A DNA stretch of 64,000 nucleotides from Agrobacterium leguminum (GTDB lineage Bacteria > Pseudomonadota > Alphaproteobacteria > Rhizobiales > Rhizobiaceae), in contig NZ_JADQWB010000007.1 in NCBI RefSeq assembly GCF_015704895.1, positions 186,001-250,000 on the forward strand, written 5' to 3'. The first letter of the stretch is position 1; each line of letters begins with the position of its first letter. The notes beneath the pieces were generated by a model, which saw only the letters and a list, made by a program, of their open reading frames with translations, did not search any database and had not been told where the DNA came from. Position numbers and translations under genes: made by a program. Shown piece by piece: positions 36,059-44,757 of the stretch.

Positions 36059-36089
36059 AGAGAGTACTTGGCCGCCTACTCCCATAGCC

Positions 36090-36731
36090 TCACCGCGCCG
36101 CCCAATTCGCGCCACGGCGGAACATGGTCTTCATCTGCGGCACGGCGAACTCCTTGGCCTGATGGCCGAGCGCCGAATAGAAGACCCGGCCCTTGCCGTA
36201 TTTGCGTTTCCAGACCACCGGCATCACCACGCCGTCGATCCACCAGGCATGATCGCCGGTGAATTTCGTCGTCGCGAGAACCTCGTTGGAGGGGTCGACA
36301 TGCATGTAATATTGCTCCGACGTATAGGGGAAATCGGAAATCCCCTCCATCAGCGGGTCGTCGGGACGAGTGATGTTGACGTGGTAGTCGATGATATTGC
36401 CGGGATGGGCAACCCATTGGCCGCCGATCATGAACTGATATTCGACGCATTCGCGGAAACTGTCGCCCGCACCACCGTGGAAACCGGCAATGCCGACGCC
36501 GTTTTCCACGGCGGCGGTGAGATTCTTGATCTCTTCCTTCTCGATCTTCGACATGGTGACGATGGGTACGACGAGGCTGAGATCATGTACTGAAGGATCG
36601 GCGAAGGCCTCCGTGCTGTGCTCTACATAGACCTTGAAACCGTCCTCCTCCAGCATGTCCTTGACGATGGTGGCGCATTCCTGCGGTTCGTGGCCGCTCC
36701 AGCCGCCCCAGACGATGAGTGCTTCGCGCAT
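36090..36731 (-). CDS. ThuA-like domain protein
   Basis: The 213-residue protein belongs to the ThuA-like family (class I glutamine amidotransferase-like fold): REALIVWGGWSGHEPQECATIV, GVGIAGFHGGAGDSF, GGQWVAHPGN, PFPYTSEQYYMHV-like segment and VFYSALGHQAKEF. ThuA is part of disaccharide use in Sinorhizobium and Agrobacterium together with the dehydrogenase ThuB, in routes that go through 3-keto-sugars. It lies 17 bases after a Gfo/Idh/MocA dehydrogenase gene, as in thuAB. Its exact reaction is not settled. Confidence 0.85.
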   Translation of the reverse strand: MREALIVWGGWSGHEPQECATIVKDMLEEDGFKVYVEHSTEAFADPSVHDLSLVVPIVTMSKIEKEEIKNLTAAVENGVGIAGFHGGAGDSFRECVEYQFMIGGQWVAHPGNIIDYHVNITRPDDPLMEGISDFPYTSEQYYMHVDPSNEVLATTKFTGDHAWWIDGVVMPVVWKRKYGKGRVFYSALGHQAKEFAVPQMKTMFRRGANWAAR

Positions 36732-36748
36732 TTATTTCCTCCTCCGGA

Positions 36749-37849
36749 TTATTTGCCGAGCTGGCCGTCGACCAGCGATGTTTCAAGCGGAGCAGGGCGC
36801 TCCGCCTTGGTGGTGATGGAAACGGCGGTGCCGCTGTTCGATGCCGTCTGGAAGGCCTCCATGACCTCAAGCACATGAAGGGCAAGATCGCCATTGGCGC
36901 GATGCGGGCGGTTTTCGCGGATCGCATGGGCCATGTCGGCGACGCCTATCGAGCGGTAATTGCCGTCGGCATAGGGTGACGACAGCGCCTGCGGCTCGAA
37001 CTGGCCGCCCTTTTTCAGCAATTGCACCTCGCCGCCGAAATGGTTTGGATCCGGCACGATCAGCGTGCCTTCAGTGCCATAGAGTTCCAGCGGCACATGT
37101 TTGTGGCCCGCCACATCGAAGCTCATGCCCACCTGCACCACGGCACCATTCTGGAACGCCAGCACGCCGGAGACATGGGTGGCAACATGAACGGGGATTT
37201 TTTCGCCGTTTTTCGGCTCGCTGGTGATGAGGCGCTCATTGCGCGGCGCGATGGCAAAGCCCGCCACTTTGGCGACCGGGCCGAACAGGTTGACGAGATC
37301 GGTGATGTAATAGGGGCCCATATCCAGCATCGGCCCGCCGCCGACTTCGTAATAAAAGGCCGGGTTGGGATGCCAGCGCTCATGGCCGGGGCACATAAAG
37401 GTGGCCGTTCCGCCGACCGGCTGGCCCAGCACGCCCTCATCGATCAGCCGGCGTGCGGTCTGGTGCCCGCCGCCGAGGAATGTATCCGGAGCCGAGCCGA
37501 TGCGCAGGCCCTTGGCCTCTGCCGCATCCGCAAGGCGTTTGCCCTCGGTGAAATTGATGCCGAGCGGCTTTTCGGAATAGGCGTGTTTGCCGGCGTCAAG
37601 CGCGCGCAGTCCCACCTCCACATGCGCCTTGGGGATCGTCAGGTTGACGATGATCTCCACGGCAGGATCGGCGAGAAGCGCGTCGATGCTGGTTGCCTTA
37701 AGGCCGAATTCATCGGCGCGGGCTTTCGCGGCCTCCGCGTTCATATCCGCAAGACCGCGAATGTCGAGAATGGGAAACGACGCCATGGCCTTGAGATAGG
37801 CGCTGGAGATGTTGCCGCAGCCGATGATGCCGATACCGACCCTGTTCAT
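36749..37849 (-). CDS. Gfo/Idh/MocA-family oxidoreductase
   Basis: The 366-residue enzyme has a Rossmann start (VGIGIIGCGNISSAYLKAM), the family motif YSEKPLGI at about residue 95 with the catalytic lysine, and the C-terminal beta-sheet domain with DMGPYYITDLVNLFG, whose histidine counterpart is replaced by a tyrosine-rich segment. It probably oxidises or reduces a sugar or sugar-derived ring hydroxyl with NAD(P). Together with ThuA-like and ROK genes it forms one arm of the divergent sugar locus. By analogy to ThuB and YcjS it may make or reduce a 3-keto-sugar. Confidence 0.87.
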   Translation of the reverse strand: MNRVGIGIIGCGNISSAYLKAMASFPILDIRGLADMNAEAAKARADEFGLKATSIDALLADPAVEIIVNLTIPKAHVEVGLRALDAGKHAYSEKPLGINFTEGKRLADAAEAKGLRIGSAPDTFLGGGHQTARRLIDEGVLGQPVGGTATFMCPGHERWHPNPAFYYEVGGGPMLDMGPYYITDLVNLFGPVAKVAGFAIAPRNERLITSEPKNGEKIPVHVATHVSGVLAFQNGAVVQVGMSFDVAGHKHVPLELYGTEGTLIVPDPNHFGGEVQLLKKGGQFEPQALSSPYADGNYRSIGVADMAHAIRENRPHRANGDLALHVLEVMEAFQTASNSGTAVSITTKAERPAPLETSLVDGQLGK

Positions 37850-37903
37850 GTGATTTCCTCCCGTAAATCAGAAATGTCTGAGCCCGCCGCTCTGCCCTGA
37901 TGG

Positions 37904-39103
37904 CTAAAGCGCCGGCCCCGTTGTGTTCCATGGCGATTCGTAAAGCTCGTAGAGCGCGACCGCCGCAGCCCCCTGCGCCCAGAGCTCGTCGCTCGCAATG
38001 TCGAAAACCAGCTCGGCGACGCCGGCCAGTGAAGGCGGCACGGCGGCGTTGTAGCTGTCACGAATACTGGCGATGAAGGGTTCGCCAAGCTCGAGGCTGG
38101 AGCCGGTGATGATGACCCGCGGCGGCGCAAACAGCGTGACGATATTGGCAAGCGTCAGGCCCAGCGCCGCGCCGGCGCGCAGGGCTGCCGCAATGAGATC
38201 GTGATCTTCAGCTGCAATCAGCGCATGGGCGTGCTGCATGCCGCGACCAAGCCGGATCGCCTCGGCAAAGCGCCCGTCCACCGGGCGCGAGCCTAAAATG
38301 GCGTTTTCACCCGCCTGGCTCGCCAGCCGTACCGTGCCATCATTGGCAAGGCCGATGACGAGATCGCCGAGATTGTGGCTGAGGCCGCCGGCGCCGCGAA
38401 ACAGCTGGTTCTGGTGCAGAACGCCAAGCCCAAGCGTCTGTTCGAGCGAAATCAGCACCATGTCTTCCAGATCGCGGGCATGGCCGAACCAGTGGTGGGC
38501 GAGCGTGATGGCGTGGGCGTCGCTTTCGATGATGGTCGGCGAATTCAGCCGCGCCGTCATTTCCTCGGCAAAATTGACGTTCACTTCCCGCAATATGGGG
38601 CTGCTGCGGATTTTCCCGGTGCGGTGTTCGATGACGCCGGGCAGGCCGAGGCAGACCATGTCCACATCCTCAAGCGAAAGACCGGCATCGACGACGCAGC
38701 GCCGCACCCCGTCCTCCACCAGATCGGCGATGACGCCGATGGGCTGGCGGTCGACACGGATCGGCAGGGCAAGCGTCGAAAGCACGTTGCCGCAGAAATC
38801 GGTGACGACGAAGACCATGCGGCTTGCGGCGATCTTGGCGCCCACCACGCGGGCCGCATCCGGGTTCAGTTCCAGCATCACGCGCGGCCTGCCGCGTGCG
38901 CCTTCAGTGCGGATATCGCCGATATGACGGGTGAGGATAAGCCCGTCATCGAGCAGCGAGGCGGTGATCGCCGAAACGGTGGTGGTGGAGAGCTGCGTTC
39001 TTTCGCTGATTTCCACCCGCGAGATCGGCCCATGGCGGCGGATGCTGTCCAGCACGCTTAGCCTGTTGATCGCGCGCATTAATTCGGGGTCTGCGGTCTT
39101 CAT
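37904..39103 (-). CDS. ROK-family transcriptional regulator
   Basis: The 399-residue protein has an N-terminal winged helix (NRLSVLDSIRRHGPISRVEISERTQLSTTTVSAITASLLDDGLI) and a ROK/actin-like domain (about residues 85-395) with GLGVLHQNQLFRGAGGLSHNLGDL. The usual ROK zinc motif (CxCGxxGCxE) is not present: the segment after SHNLGD runs LVIGLANDGTVRLASQAGE with no cysteines. It therefore belongs to the zinc-free NagC/XylR-like branch. It is divergent from the sugar ABC operon, and matching inverted half-sites lie between them. Confidence 0.88.
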   Translation of the reverse strand: MKTADPELMRAINRLSVLDSIRRHGPISRVEISERTQLSTTTVSAITASLLDDGLILTRHIGDIRTEGARGRPRVMLELNPDAARVVGAKIAASRMVFVVTDFCGNVLSTLALPIRVDRQPIGVIADLVEDGVRRCVVDAGLSLEDVDMVCLGLPGVIEHRTGKIRSSPILREVNVNFAEEMTARLNSPTIIESDAHAITLAHHWFGHARDLEDMVLISLEQTLGLGVLHQNQLFRGAGGLSHNLGDLVIGLANDGTVRLASQAGENAILGSRPVDGRFAEAIRLGRGMQHAHALIAAEDHDLIAAALRAGAALGLTLANIVTLFAPPRVIITGSSLELGEPFIASIRDSYNAAVPPSLAGVAELVFDIASDELWAQGAAAVALYELYESPWNTTGPAL

Positions 39104-39151
39104 GGGGTCCTGCTGCGATCGGGTTCGATCTAAAACGAATTTATATCGGAT

Positions 39152-39257
39152 TGCGGATTAAATAACGTCTGCCGGGAGGGGTGTGTCAAGCCATCAGGGT
39201 AAAAAATCAGCAACCCGCCTTGACATTGGGCAGGGTGTGGGGTGAATTAATCCGCAT
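39152..39257. promoter_or_regulatory. inverted pair of candidate ROK operators
   Basis: TGCGGATTAA (39152-39161) near the rok start and TTAATCCGCA (39248-39257) near the binding-protein start are exact inverted copies about 95 bases apart. The similarity extends outward (ATTGCGGATTAAATAA against the complement CAATGCGGATTAATTC). Placement of one near each divergent promoter suggests repression of both, possibly by looping. Confidence 0.6.
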
Positions 39258-39298
39258 TGGGGAATAAATGGTGAGGAACCCCAGGGAGGATCACGAAC

Positions 39299-40600
39299 AT
39301 GACCTATTGGCACGCAGGCGCAAGCCTGAGCGGCAGGCGGATCGCCTTTGCCGCAACGACAAGCATAGCCCTGATGTTCGGCGCGGCCAGCGCCTCGGCG
39401 GCGACCGTCGTTAAATGGATGCATGTGGAATTGGACCCGAAATCCGTGGCTGTCTGGGAGGAGATTGCCAAGGAATACGAGGCCAAGCACCCCGATGTCG
39501 ATATTCAGCTGCAGTTCCTGGAAAACGAGGCTTTCAAGGCAAAATTGCCGACGCTGCTGCAATCCAACGACGTGCCGGATTTCTTCTATAGCTGGGGTGG
39601 CGGCGTTCTGGAGGAGCAGTCCAAAACCGGTGCGCTGAAGGATCTGACCGAAGTTTTCGACGCCGATGGCGGCAAGTTGCGTCAGGCCTATAATGCATCC
39701 GCAATCGACGGCCTGTCTTTCGATGGCAAGGTCTGGGCCGTGCCCTACAAGGTCAGCCTCGTCAGCTTCTTTTATAACAAGGCGCTGTTTGCCAAGGCCG
39801 GCGTGAAGGCGGAAGACATCAAGAGCTGGGACGATTTCAGCGCCACGGTTAAGAAGATCAAGGAAGCGGGCATCGTCCCGATTGCCGGCGGCGGCGGTGA
39901 GAAATGGCCGATCCATTTCTACTGGAGCTATCTCGTCATGCGCAATGGCGGGCAGGCCGTGTTCGATGCCGCTCGCAAGGGCGAGGGCGAAGGTTTTATG
40001 GATCCGGCGATCATCAAGGCGGGTGAACAGCTGGCCGAATTCGGCAAGCTCGAACCCTTCCAGCCCGGTTATCTCGGCTCCACCTGGCCACAGGCGCTTG
40101 GCGTCTTCGGCGACGGCAAGGCGGCGATTATTCTCGGTTTCGACAATACGGAAGCCAACCAGCGCAAGAATGCCGGTGACGGCAAGGGGCTTGCCGCCGA
40201 CAATATCGGCCGCTTCGCCTTCCCCGTTGTCGAGGGCGGCGCGGGCAAGGCCACCGATACGCTGGGCGGCCTGAACGGCTGGGCGGTCACGAAAAACGCG
40301 TCCAAGGAAGCAATCGATTTCGCGACCTTCCTGACCAGCAAGGAGAGCGAAGAAAAGATGGCGGCTGCCGGCATGATTCTGCCGGTTGCGAGCGGGGCGG
40401 ACGGCGCGGTGAAGAACCCGCTGCTGGCGGATTCAGCGAAGCAGCTTGCCGCCTCCACCTGGCACCAGAACTTCTTCGACCAGACGCTGGGCGCCGCCGT
40501 TGGCCGTGTCGTCAATGATGTCTCCGTCGAGATCGTTTCCGGCCAGATGAGCGCGGAAGAGGGCGCCAAGCAAATTCAGGATGCTTTCGAGCTTCGCTGA
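39299..40600 (+). CDS. sugar ABC transporter substrate-binding protein (SBP family 1)
   Basis: The 433-residue periplasmic protein has a signal peptide (MTYWHAGASLSGRRIAFAAT, cleavage near ASASA) and a family 1 binding domain: VVKWMHVELDPKSVAVWEEIAKEYEAKHP, DFFYSWGGGVLEEQ, VWAVPYKVSLVSFFYNKALFAKAG and LNGWAVTKNASKEAIDF. It belongs to the maltose/trehalose-type group that binds oligosaccharides or glycosides. It opens the operon with two permeases, an ATPase, a TIM-barrel enzyme and a dehydrogenase. A strong hairpin follows its stop. Confidence 0.9.
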   Translation: MTYWHAGASLSGRRIAFAATTSIALMFGAASASAATVVKWMHVELDPKSVAVWEEIAKEYEAKHPDVDIQLQFLENEAFKAKLPTLLQSNDVPDFFYSWGGGVLEEQSKTGALKDLTEVFDADGGKLRQAYNASAIDGLSFDGKVWAVPYKVSLVSFFYNKALFAKAGVKAEDIKSWDDFSATVKKIKEAGIVPIAGGGGEKWPIHFYWSYLVMRNGGQAVFDAARKGEGEGFMDPAIIKAGEQLAEFGKLEPFQPGYLGSTWPQALGVFGDGKAAIILGFDNTEANQRKNAGDGKGLAADNIGRFAFPVVEGGAGKATDTLGGLNGWAVTKNASKEAIDFATFLTSKESEEKMAAAGMILPVASGADGAVKNPLLADSAKQLAASTWHQNFFDQTLGAAVGRVVNDVSVEIVSGQMSAEEGAKQIQDAFELR

Positions 40601-40613
40601 TTGTGTTCCATGA

Positions 40614-40638
40614 CGGCGCCGCGCGGGACGCGGCGCCG
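40614..40638 (+). other. hairpin between sugar binding-protein gene and permease genes
   Basis: CGGCGCCGCG (40614-40623) pairs with CGCGGCGCCG (40629-40638) around a 5-base loop, 13 bases after the stop. It may raise binding-protein mRNA stability or attenuate readthrough. Confidence 0.6.
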
Positions 40639-40668
40639 CAATATCTGCCTCCATGAAAGCGGATAGAG

Positions 40669-41607
40669 ATGACGGATATTTCCATGACTTCTGCGTCGAT
40701 ACCGGCGCGCGGCGCGGCGAAGACAAAGCGCAGGCAAAGTTCGGTCGCGCATGACCGGGCGCTGACCCTTCTGGTCTTCCTGCCGCCCGCCCTGCTGCTC
40801 TTTACCCTGTTCGTCATCCTGCCCATGGGCGAGGCGGCATGGTACAGCCTTTACCGCTGGAACGGCTATGGCACGCCGACCGATTTCGTCGGTTTGAGGA
40901 ATTTTCAGGTCCTGTTCGGCAATGCCGCCTTCTCGCAGGCCCTGCTCAATAACGGCCTCATCATCCTGATTTCCGTATTGATCCAGATCCCGCTGGCGAT
41001 CTGGCTTGCGATGATGCTGGCGCACCGCATTCCCGGCGTCGTCGCCTTCCGGCTGATCTTCTTCCTGCCCTATGTGCTGGCGGATGTCGCAGCCGGTCTG
41101 ATCTGGCGTTTCGTTTATGACGGCGATTACGGTCTGTTTGCCGCCATCTCCAATTTCTTCGGCTTTGCCAATCCTTACGTGCTGGCCGACAAGGATGTGG
41201 CGATCTATGCCGTGCTCGGCGTCATCGTCTGGAAATATTTCGGATTTCACATGATGCTGTTCATCGCCGGCCTTCAATCCGTCGATAAGAATGTGCTGGA
41301 AGCCGCCGAAATCGACGGCGCTTCCGGCTGGCAGAAATTCCGTTATGTCACGCTGCCGATGCTCGGCTCCACCGTTCGCCTCTCCGTCTTCTTCGCGGTG
41401 ATCGGCTCATTGCAGCTCTTCGACATGATCATGCCGCTCACCGGCGGTGGGCCGTCCAACTCCACACAGACCATGGTTACCTTCCTCTATACCTACGGCG
41501 TCATGCGCATGCAGGTGGGACTTGGCAGCGCGGTCGGCGTCGTTCTTTTCATCATCTGCGTGACGCTCGCCTTCGGTTACAAAAGGATTTTCATGCGCCA
41601 TGACTGA
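40669..41607 (+). CDS. sugar ABC transporter permease, MalF/UgpA type
   Basis: The 312-residue membrane protein has six predicted helices, an N-terminal cytoplasmic tail, and the EAA loop ISSAEIDGASG-like sequence (LEAAEIDGASGWQKFRYVTLPML) that contacts the ATPase. PTDFVGLRNFQVLFGN and GGPSNSTQTMVTFLY are typical of the family. It overlaps the second permease gene by 8 bases. An alternative start at 40684 is possible; the ribosome-binding site is weak. Confidence 0.92.
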   Translation: MTDISMTSASIPARGAAKTKRRQSSVAHDRALTLLVFLPPALLLFTLFVILPMGEAAWYSLYRWNGYGTPTDFVGLRNFQVLFGNAAFSQALLNNGLIILISVLIQIPLAIWLAMMLAHRIPGVVAFRLIFFLPYVLADVAAGLIWRFVYDGDYGLFAAISNFFGFANPYVLADKDVAIYAVLGVIVWKYFGFHMMLFIAGLQSVDKNVLEAAEIDGASGWQKFRYVTLPMLGSTVRLSVFFAVIGSLQLFDMIMPLTGGGPSNSTQTMVTFLYTYGVMRMQVGLGSAVGVVLFIICVTLAFGYKRIFMRHD

Positions 41608-42448
41608 CACATCCACCTCCGTCCGCATGCCGCTGCAAACCAAGCTTTATCTCTATATATCGCTGAGCCTGATCGCGGCCATCGTGCTTATCCCGTTGCT
41701 CACCACCGCGCTTGGCGGCTTCAAGACGCTGGGAGACCTGCGCGTCAACCCGTTTGGCATTCCGGCCGAATGGCAATGGGCCAATTACGGCGATATTCTC
41801 TTCGGCAAACGCTACTGGCTGCAAATCTTCAATTCGCTTGTCATCGCGCTGTTGACGGTGTTCCTGACGCTCACCGTTTCGGCCATGGCCGCCTTCACCT
41901 TCGCGCATGTGAAGTTCTTCGGCTCGTCCTTCCTGCTGAATTATTTCCTGCTGGGGCTGATGTTTCCAGCGGCCACCGCCATCCTGCCACTGTTCATCCG
42001 CATCCGCGACCTCGGCCTGCTCGATACCTATTGGGGTGTGGTGCTGCCGCAGGTTGCCTTCGGGCTTGGCATGAGCATTCTCCTGTTCCGCAATTATTTC
42101 CGCAATCTGCCGGAGGAGCTGTTTCAGGCCGCTTTCGTGGATGGCTGCGGGTATCTGCGCTTCTTCTGGCACATTTCCATGCCGCTTTCGCGGCCGATTG
42201 TGGCGACCGTCGGCATCGTGTCCTTCGTTGGCAGCTGGAACAGCTACATCCTGCCGCTGATCATGCTGAATTCGGAATCGAAATATCCCTGGCCGCTCGG
42301 CATCATGGTCTATCGCGGCGAATTCGGCACGGAATGGCAGCTCGTTCTCGCCTTCATCACGCTGACGATCCTGCCGACCGTCATCGTCTTCTTCCTCGCA
42401 CAGAAACACATCATCGCGGGCCTGACGGCCGGTGCCGTCAAATCGTGA
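41600..42448 (+). CDS. sugar ABC transporter permease, MalG/UgpE type
   Basis: The 282-residue membrane protein has six helices and the EAA loop LFQAAFVDGCGYLRFFWHISMPLSRPI. PLLTTALGGFKTLGDLRVNPFGIP near the N terminus and SWNSYILPLIML are family features. It pairs with the 40669 permease, whose gene it overlaps, and with the ATPase at 42466. Confidence 0.92.
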   Translation: MTDTSTSVRMPLQTKLYLYISLSLIAAIVLIPLLTTALGGFKTLGDLRVNPFGIPAEWQWANYGDILFGKRYWLQIFNSLVIALLTVFLTLTVSAMAAFTFAHVKFFGSSFLLNYFLLGLMFPAATAILPLFIRIRDLGLLDTYWGVVLPQVAFGLGMSILLFRNYFRNLPEELFQAAFVDGCGYLRFFWHISMPLSRPIVATVGIVSFVGSWNSYILPLIMLNSESKYPWPLGIMVYRGEFGTEWQLVLAFITLTILPTVIVFFLAQKHIIAGLTAGAVKS

Positions 42449-42465
42449 CTTGAAAGGAGCAAAAC

Positions 42466-43539
42466 ATGGCTTCCGTCGAACTTAGGGATATCCGCAAGTC
42501 CTATGCCGCGCTCGATGTCATTCACGGCATCTCGCTTGATATTACGGATGGCGAATTCATCGCGCTGGTCGGCCCTTCCGGCTGCGGCAAGTCCACCCTG
42601 CTGCGTATGATCGCCGGGCTGGAGGAAATCACCGATGGGGATATTCTCATCGGCGACAAGGTGGTCAATGGCATGACCCCGCGCGAGCGCAACATCGCCA
42701 TGGTGTTCCAGTCTTATGCGCTTTATCCGCATATGACGGTGGCCGAAAACATGGGCTTCAACCTGAAGCTCGCCGGCCAGCCGAAAAACATCATCGAGGA
42801 GCGCGTGGCGGAAGCCGCCCGTATGCTCGATCTCGGCAAGCTTCTCGACCGCAAGCCCTCGCAGCTCTCCGGTGGTCAGCGCCAGCGTGTCGCCATGGGT
42901 CGCGCCGTGGTGCGCAATCCGGCCGTCTTCCTGTTCGATGAGCCGCTGTCCAATCTGGATGCCAAGCTTCGCGTGCAGATGCGCAGCGAGATCAAGGCGC
43001 TTCATCAGAAAGTCGGCACCACCTCCATCTATGTCACCCATGACCAGATCGAGGCGATGACATTGGCGGACCGGGTCGTGGTGCTCAATCACGGCCGCAT
43101 CGAGCAGCAGGGCACGCCGCTCGAACTTTACAAGACGCCCGCCAATCTCTTCGTCGCCGCCTTCATCGGCTCGCCGGCCATGAACCTCATCGAATGCGTG
43201 GTCGATGGCGAGGGAGACCAGCCGGCGGCCCGGCTGAAGGACGGAACCGCGATCCGCATTGCCGCCTCCCGAAAGGTCAAACGCGGCCAGCCGGTGACGA
43301 TTGGCTTGAGGCCGGAACATATCGGCTCGGCCATCGGCGGTGATGTGTCGCTCTCCGGCCGGACGCTGCTGGTGGAGCCGACGGGCGCACAGACCCATGT
43401 GATCTTCGAACTGGCGGGCGATCATGTGACGGCGGTGGTGGATGGCGAGCAGCCGGTCAAGGTCAACACTCCCTTTGTCGCCACCGTGCACCATGAGCGT
43501 GTGCACGTCTTCGACAGGGCGAGCGGACTGGCGCTTTAA
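42466..43539 (+). CDS. sugar ABC transporter ATPase, MalK/UgpC/MsmK type
   Basis: The 357-residue ATPase has Walker [12 protein letters not shown] (residues 37-47), signature [14 protein letters not shown], Walker [13 protein letters not shown] and the switch histidine in [11 protein letters not shown]. The C-terminal TOBE region (about 240-355) includes [21 protein letters not shown] precedes the ATG. It energises the importer encoded just upstream. A hairpin follows at 43545. Confidence 0.94.
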   Translation: MASVELRDIRKSYAALDVIHGISLDITDGEFIALVGPSGCGKSTLLRMIAGLEEITDGDILIGDKVVNGMTPRERNIAMVFQSYALYPHMTVAENMGFNLKLAGQPKNIIEERVAEAARMLDLGKLLDRKPSQLSGGQRQRVAMGRAVVRNPAVFLFDEPLSNLDAKLRVQMRSEIKALHQKVGTTSIYVTHDQIEAMTLADRVVVLNHGRIEQQGTPLELYKTPANLFVAAFIGSPAMNLIECVVDGEGDQPAARLKDGTAIRIAASRKVKRGQPVTIGLRPEHIGSAIGGDVSLSGRTLLVEPTGAQTHVIFELAGDHVTAVVDGEQPVKVNTPFVATVHHERVHVFDRASGLAL

Positions 43540-43544
43540 GCGCC

Positions 43545-43570
43545 TTCCGCATTTTCAATGAAATACGGAA
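43545..43570 (+). other. hairpin after sugar ATPase gene
   Basis: TTCCGCATTT (43545-43554) pairs with AAATACGGAA (43561-43570), with one mismatch, followed by ATTCTCTC. It could be a weak terminator that separates transport genes from the enzyme genes. Confidence 0.5.
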
Positions 43571-43683
43571 ATTCTCTCGTCTCTCCGCTTTTGGGGCTTG
43601 TTTGAAAATCACGAGCGGTTAGCTTGGCGCTTGGGAAAAAAGCGGATTACCGCGAAACTGTATCGATGCAGGAGGAGATTTTT

Positions 43684-44736
43684 ATGAGAACGATCAAGGG
43701 GCCGGGTCTTTTTCTCGGCCAGTTTGCCGGCGATGCCGCACCCTTCAACAGCTGGGACGGCATTACCAAATGGGCGGCGGAAAAAGGCTACCTCGGCGTG
43801 CAGGTGCCGACCTGGGCTGGGCAGCTGATCGATCTCAAAAAAGCAGCGGAATCGAAAGATTATTGCGACGAGTTCGCCGGTGTCGCACGCCAGAACGGCG
43901 TGGAAGTGACCGAGCTTTCCACCCATCTGCAGGGTCAGCTCGTCGCCGTTCACCCCGCCTATGACGAGGCCTTTGACGGTTTTGCTGCACCGGAAGTGCG
44001 CGGCAACCCCAAGGCGCGTCAGCAATGGGCGGTGGAGCAGGTGAAGCTTGCGCTGAAGGCGTCGAAAAACCTTGGCGTCAAGGCGCATGCGACCTTCTCC
44101 GGTGCGCTTGCCTGGCCCTTCGTTTACCCGTGGCCGCAGCGCCCGGCTGGTCTGGTGGAAACAGCCTTTGACGAGCTGGCGAAACGCTGGACGCCGATCC
44201 TCGACTATGCCGATGAGCAGGGTGTGGATGTCTGCTACGAAATCCATCCCGGCGAAGACCTGCATGATGGCGTGACCTTCGAGATGTTCCTGGAGCGGGT
44301 GAAGAACCACAAGCGCGCCAACATGCTCTACGATCCCTCGCATTACATTCTGCAATGCCTCGATTATCTCGACAATATCGATATCTACAAGGACCGCATC
44401 AAGATGTTCCACGTCAAGGATGCGGAGTTTAACCCGACCGGACGGCAGGGCGTTTATGGCGGTTATCAGGGCTGGGTCAACCGCGCGGGCCGGTTCCGTT
44501 CGCTGGGCGACGGGCAGGTGGATTTCGGTGCGGTTTTCTCGAAAATGGCGGCCAATGATTTCGATGGCTGGGCCGTGGTCGAATGGGAATGCGCGCTGAA
44601 GCACCCTGAAGACGGTGCCCGGGAAGGAGCCGAATTCGTCAAGGCGCATATCATCCGCGTCACGGAAAAAGCCTTTGACGATTTCGCATCGAGCGGCACG
44701 GACGATGCGGCCAACCGCCGTATGCTTGGGCTTTGA
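43684..44736 (+). CDS. TIM-barrel sugar isomerase/epimerase (xylose isomerase-like)
   Basis: The 350-residue protein is an AP-endonuclease-2-type TIM barrel with the metal ligands expected of sugar isomerases and epimerases: E186 (VCYEIHPGED), D217/H220 (LYDPSHY), H243 (MFHVKDAE) and E300 (WAVVEWEC). The start MRTIKGPGLFLGQFAG follows GGAGGAGA at 43684. Relatives include IolE, IolI and YcjR. Together with two Gfo/Idh/MocA proteins it may act on a keto-sugar (epimerisation or elimination). It is separated from the ATPase gene by 144 bases and followed by the second dehydrogenase gene after 21 bases. Confidence 0.88.
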   Translation: MRTIKGPGLFLGQFAGDAAPFNSWDGITKWAAEKGYLGVQVPTWAGQLIDLKKAAESKDYCDEFAGVARQNGVEVTELSTHLQGQLVAVHPAYDEAFDGFAAPEVRGNPKARQQWAVEQVKLALKASKNLGVKAHATFSGALAWPFVYPWPQRPAGLVETAFDELAKRWTPILDYADEQGVDVCYEIHPGEDLHDGVTFEMFLERVKNHKRANMLYDPSHYILQCLDYLDNIDIYKDRIKMFHVKDAEFNPTGRQGVYGGYQGWVNRAGRFRSLGDGQVDFGAVFSKMAANDFDGWAVVEWECALKHPEDGAREGAEFVKAHIIRVTEKAFDDFASSGTDDAANRRMLGL

Positions 44737-44757
44737 GAGCATTTCAGGGGAGATATT

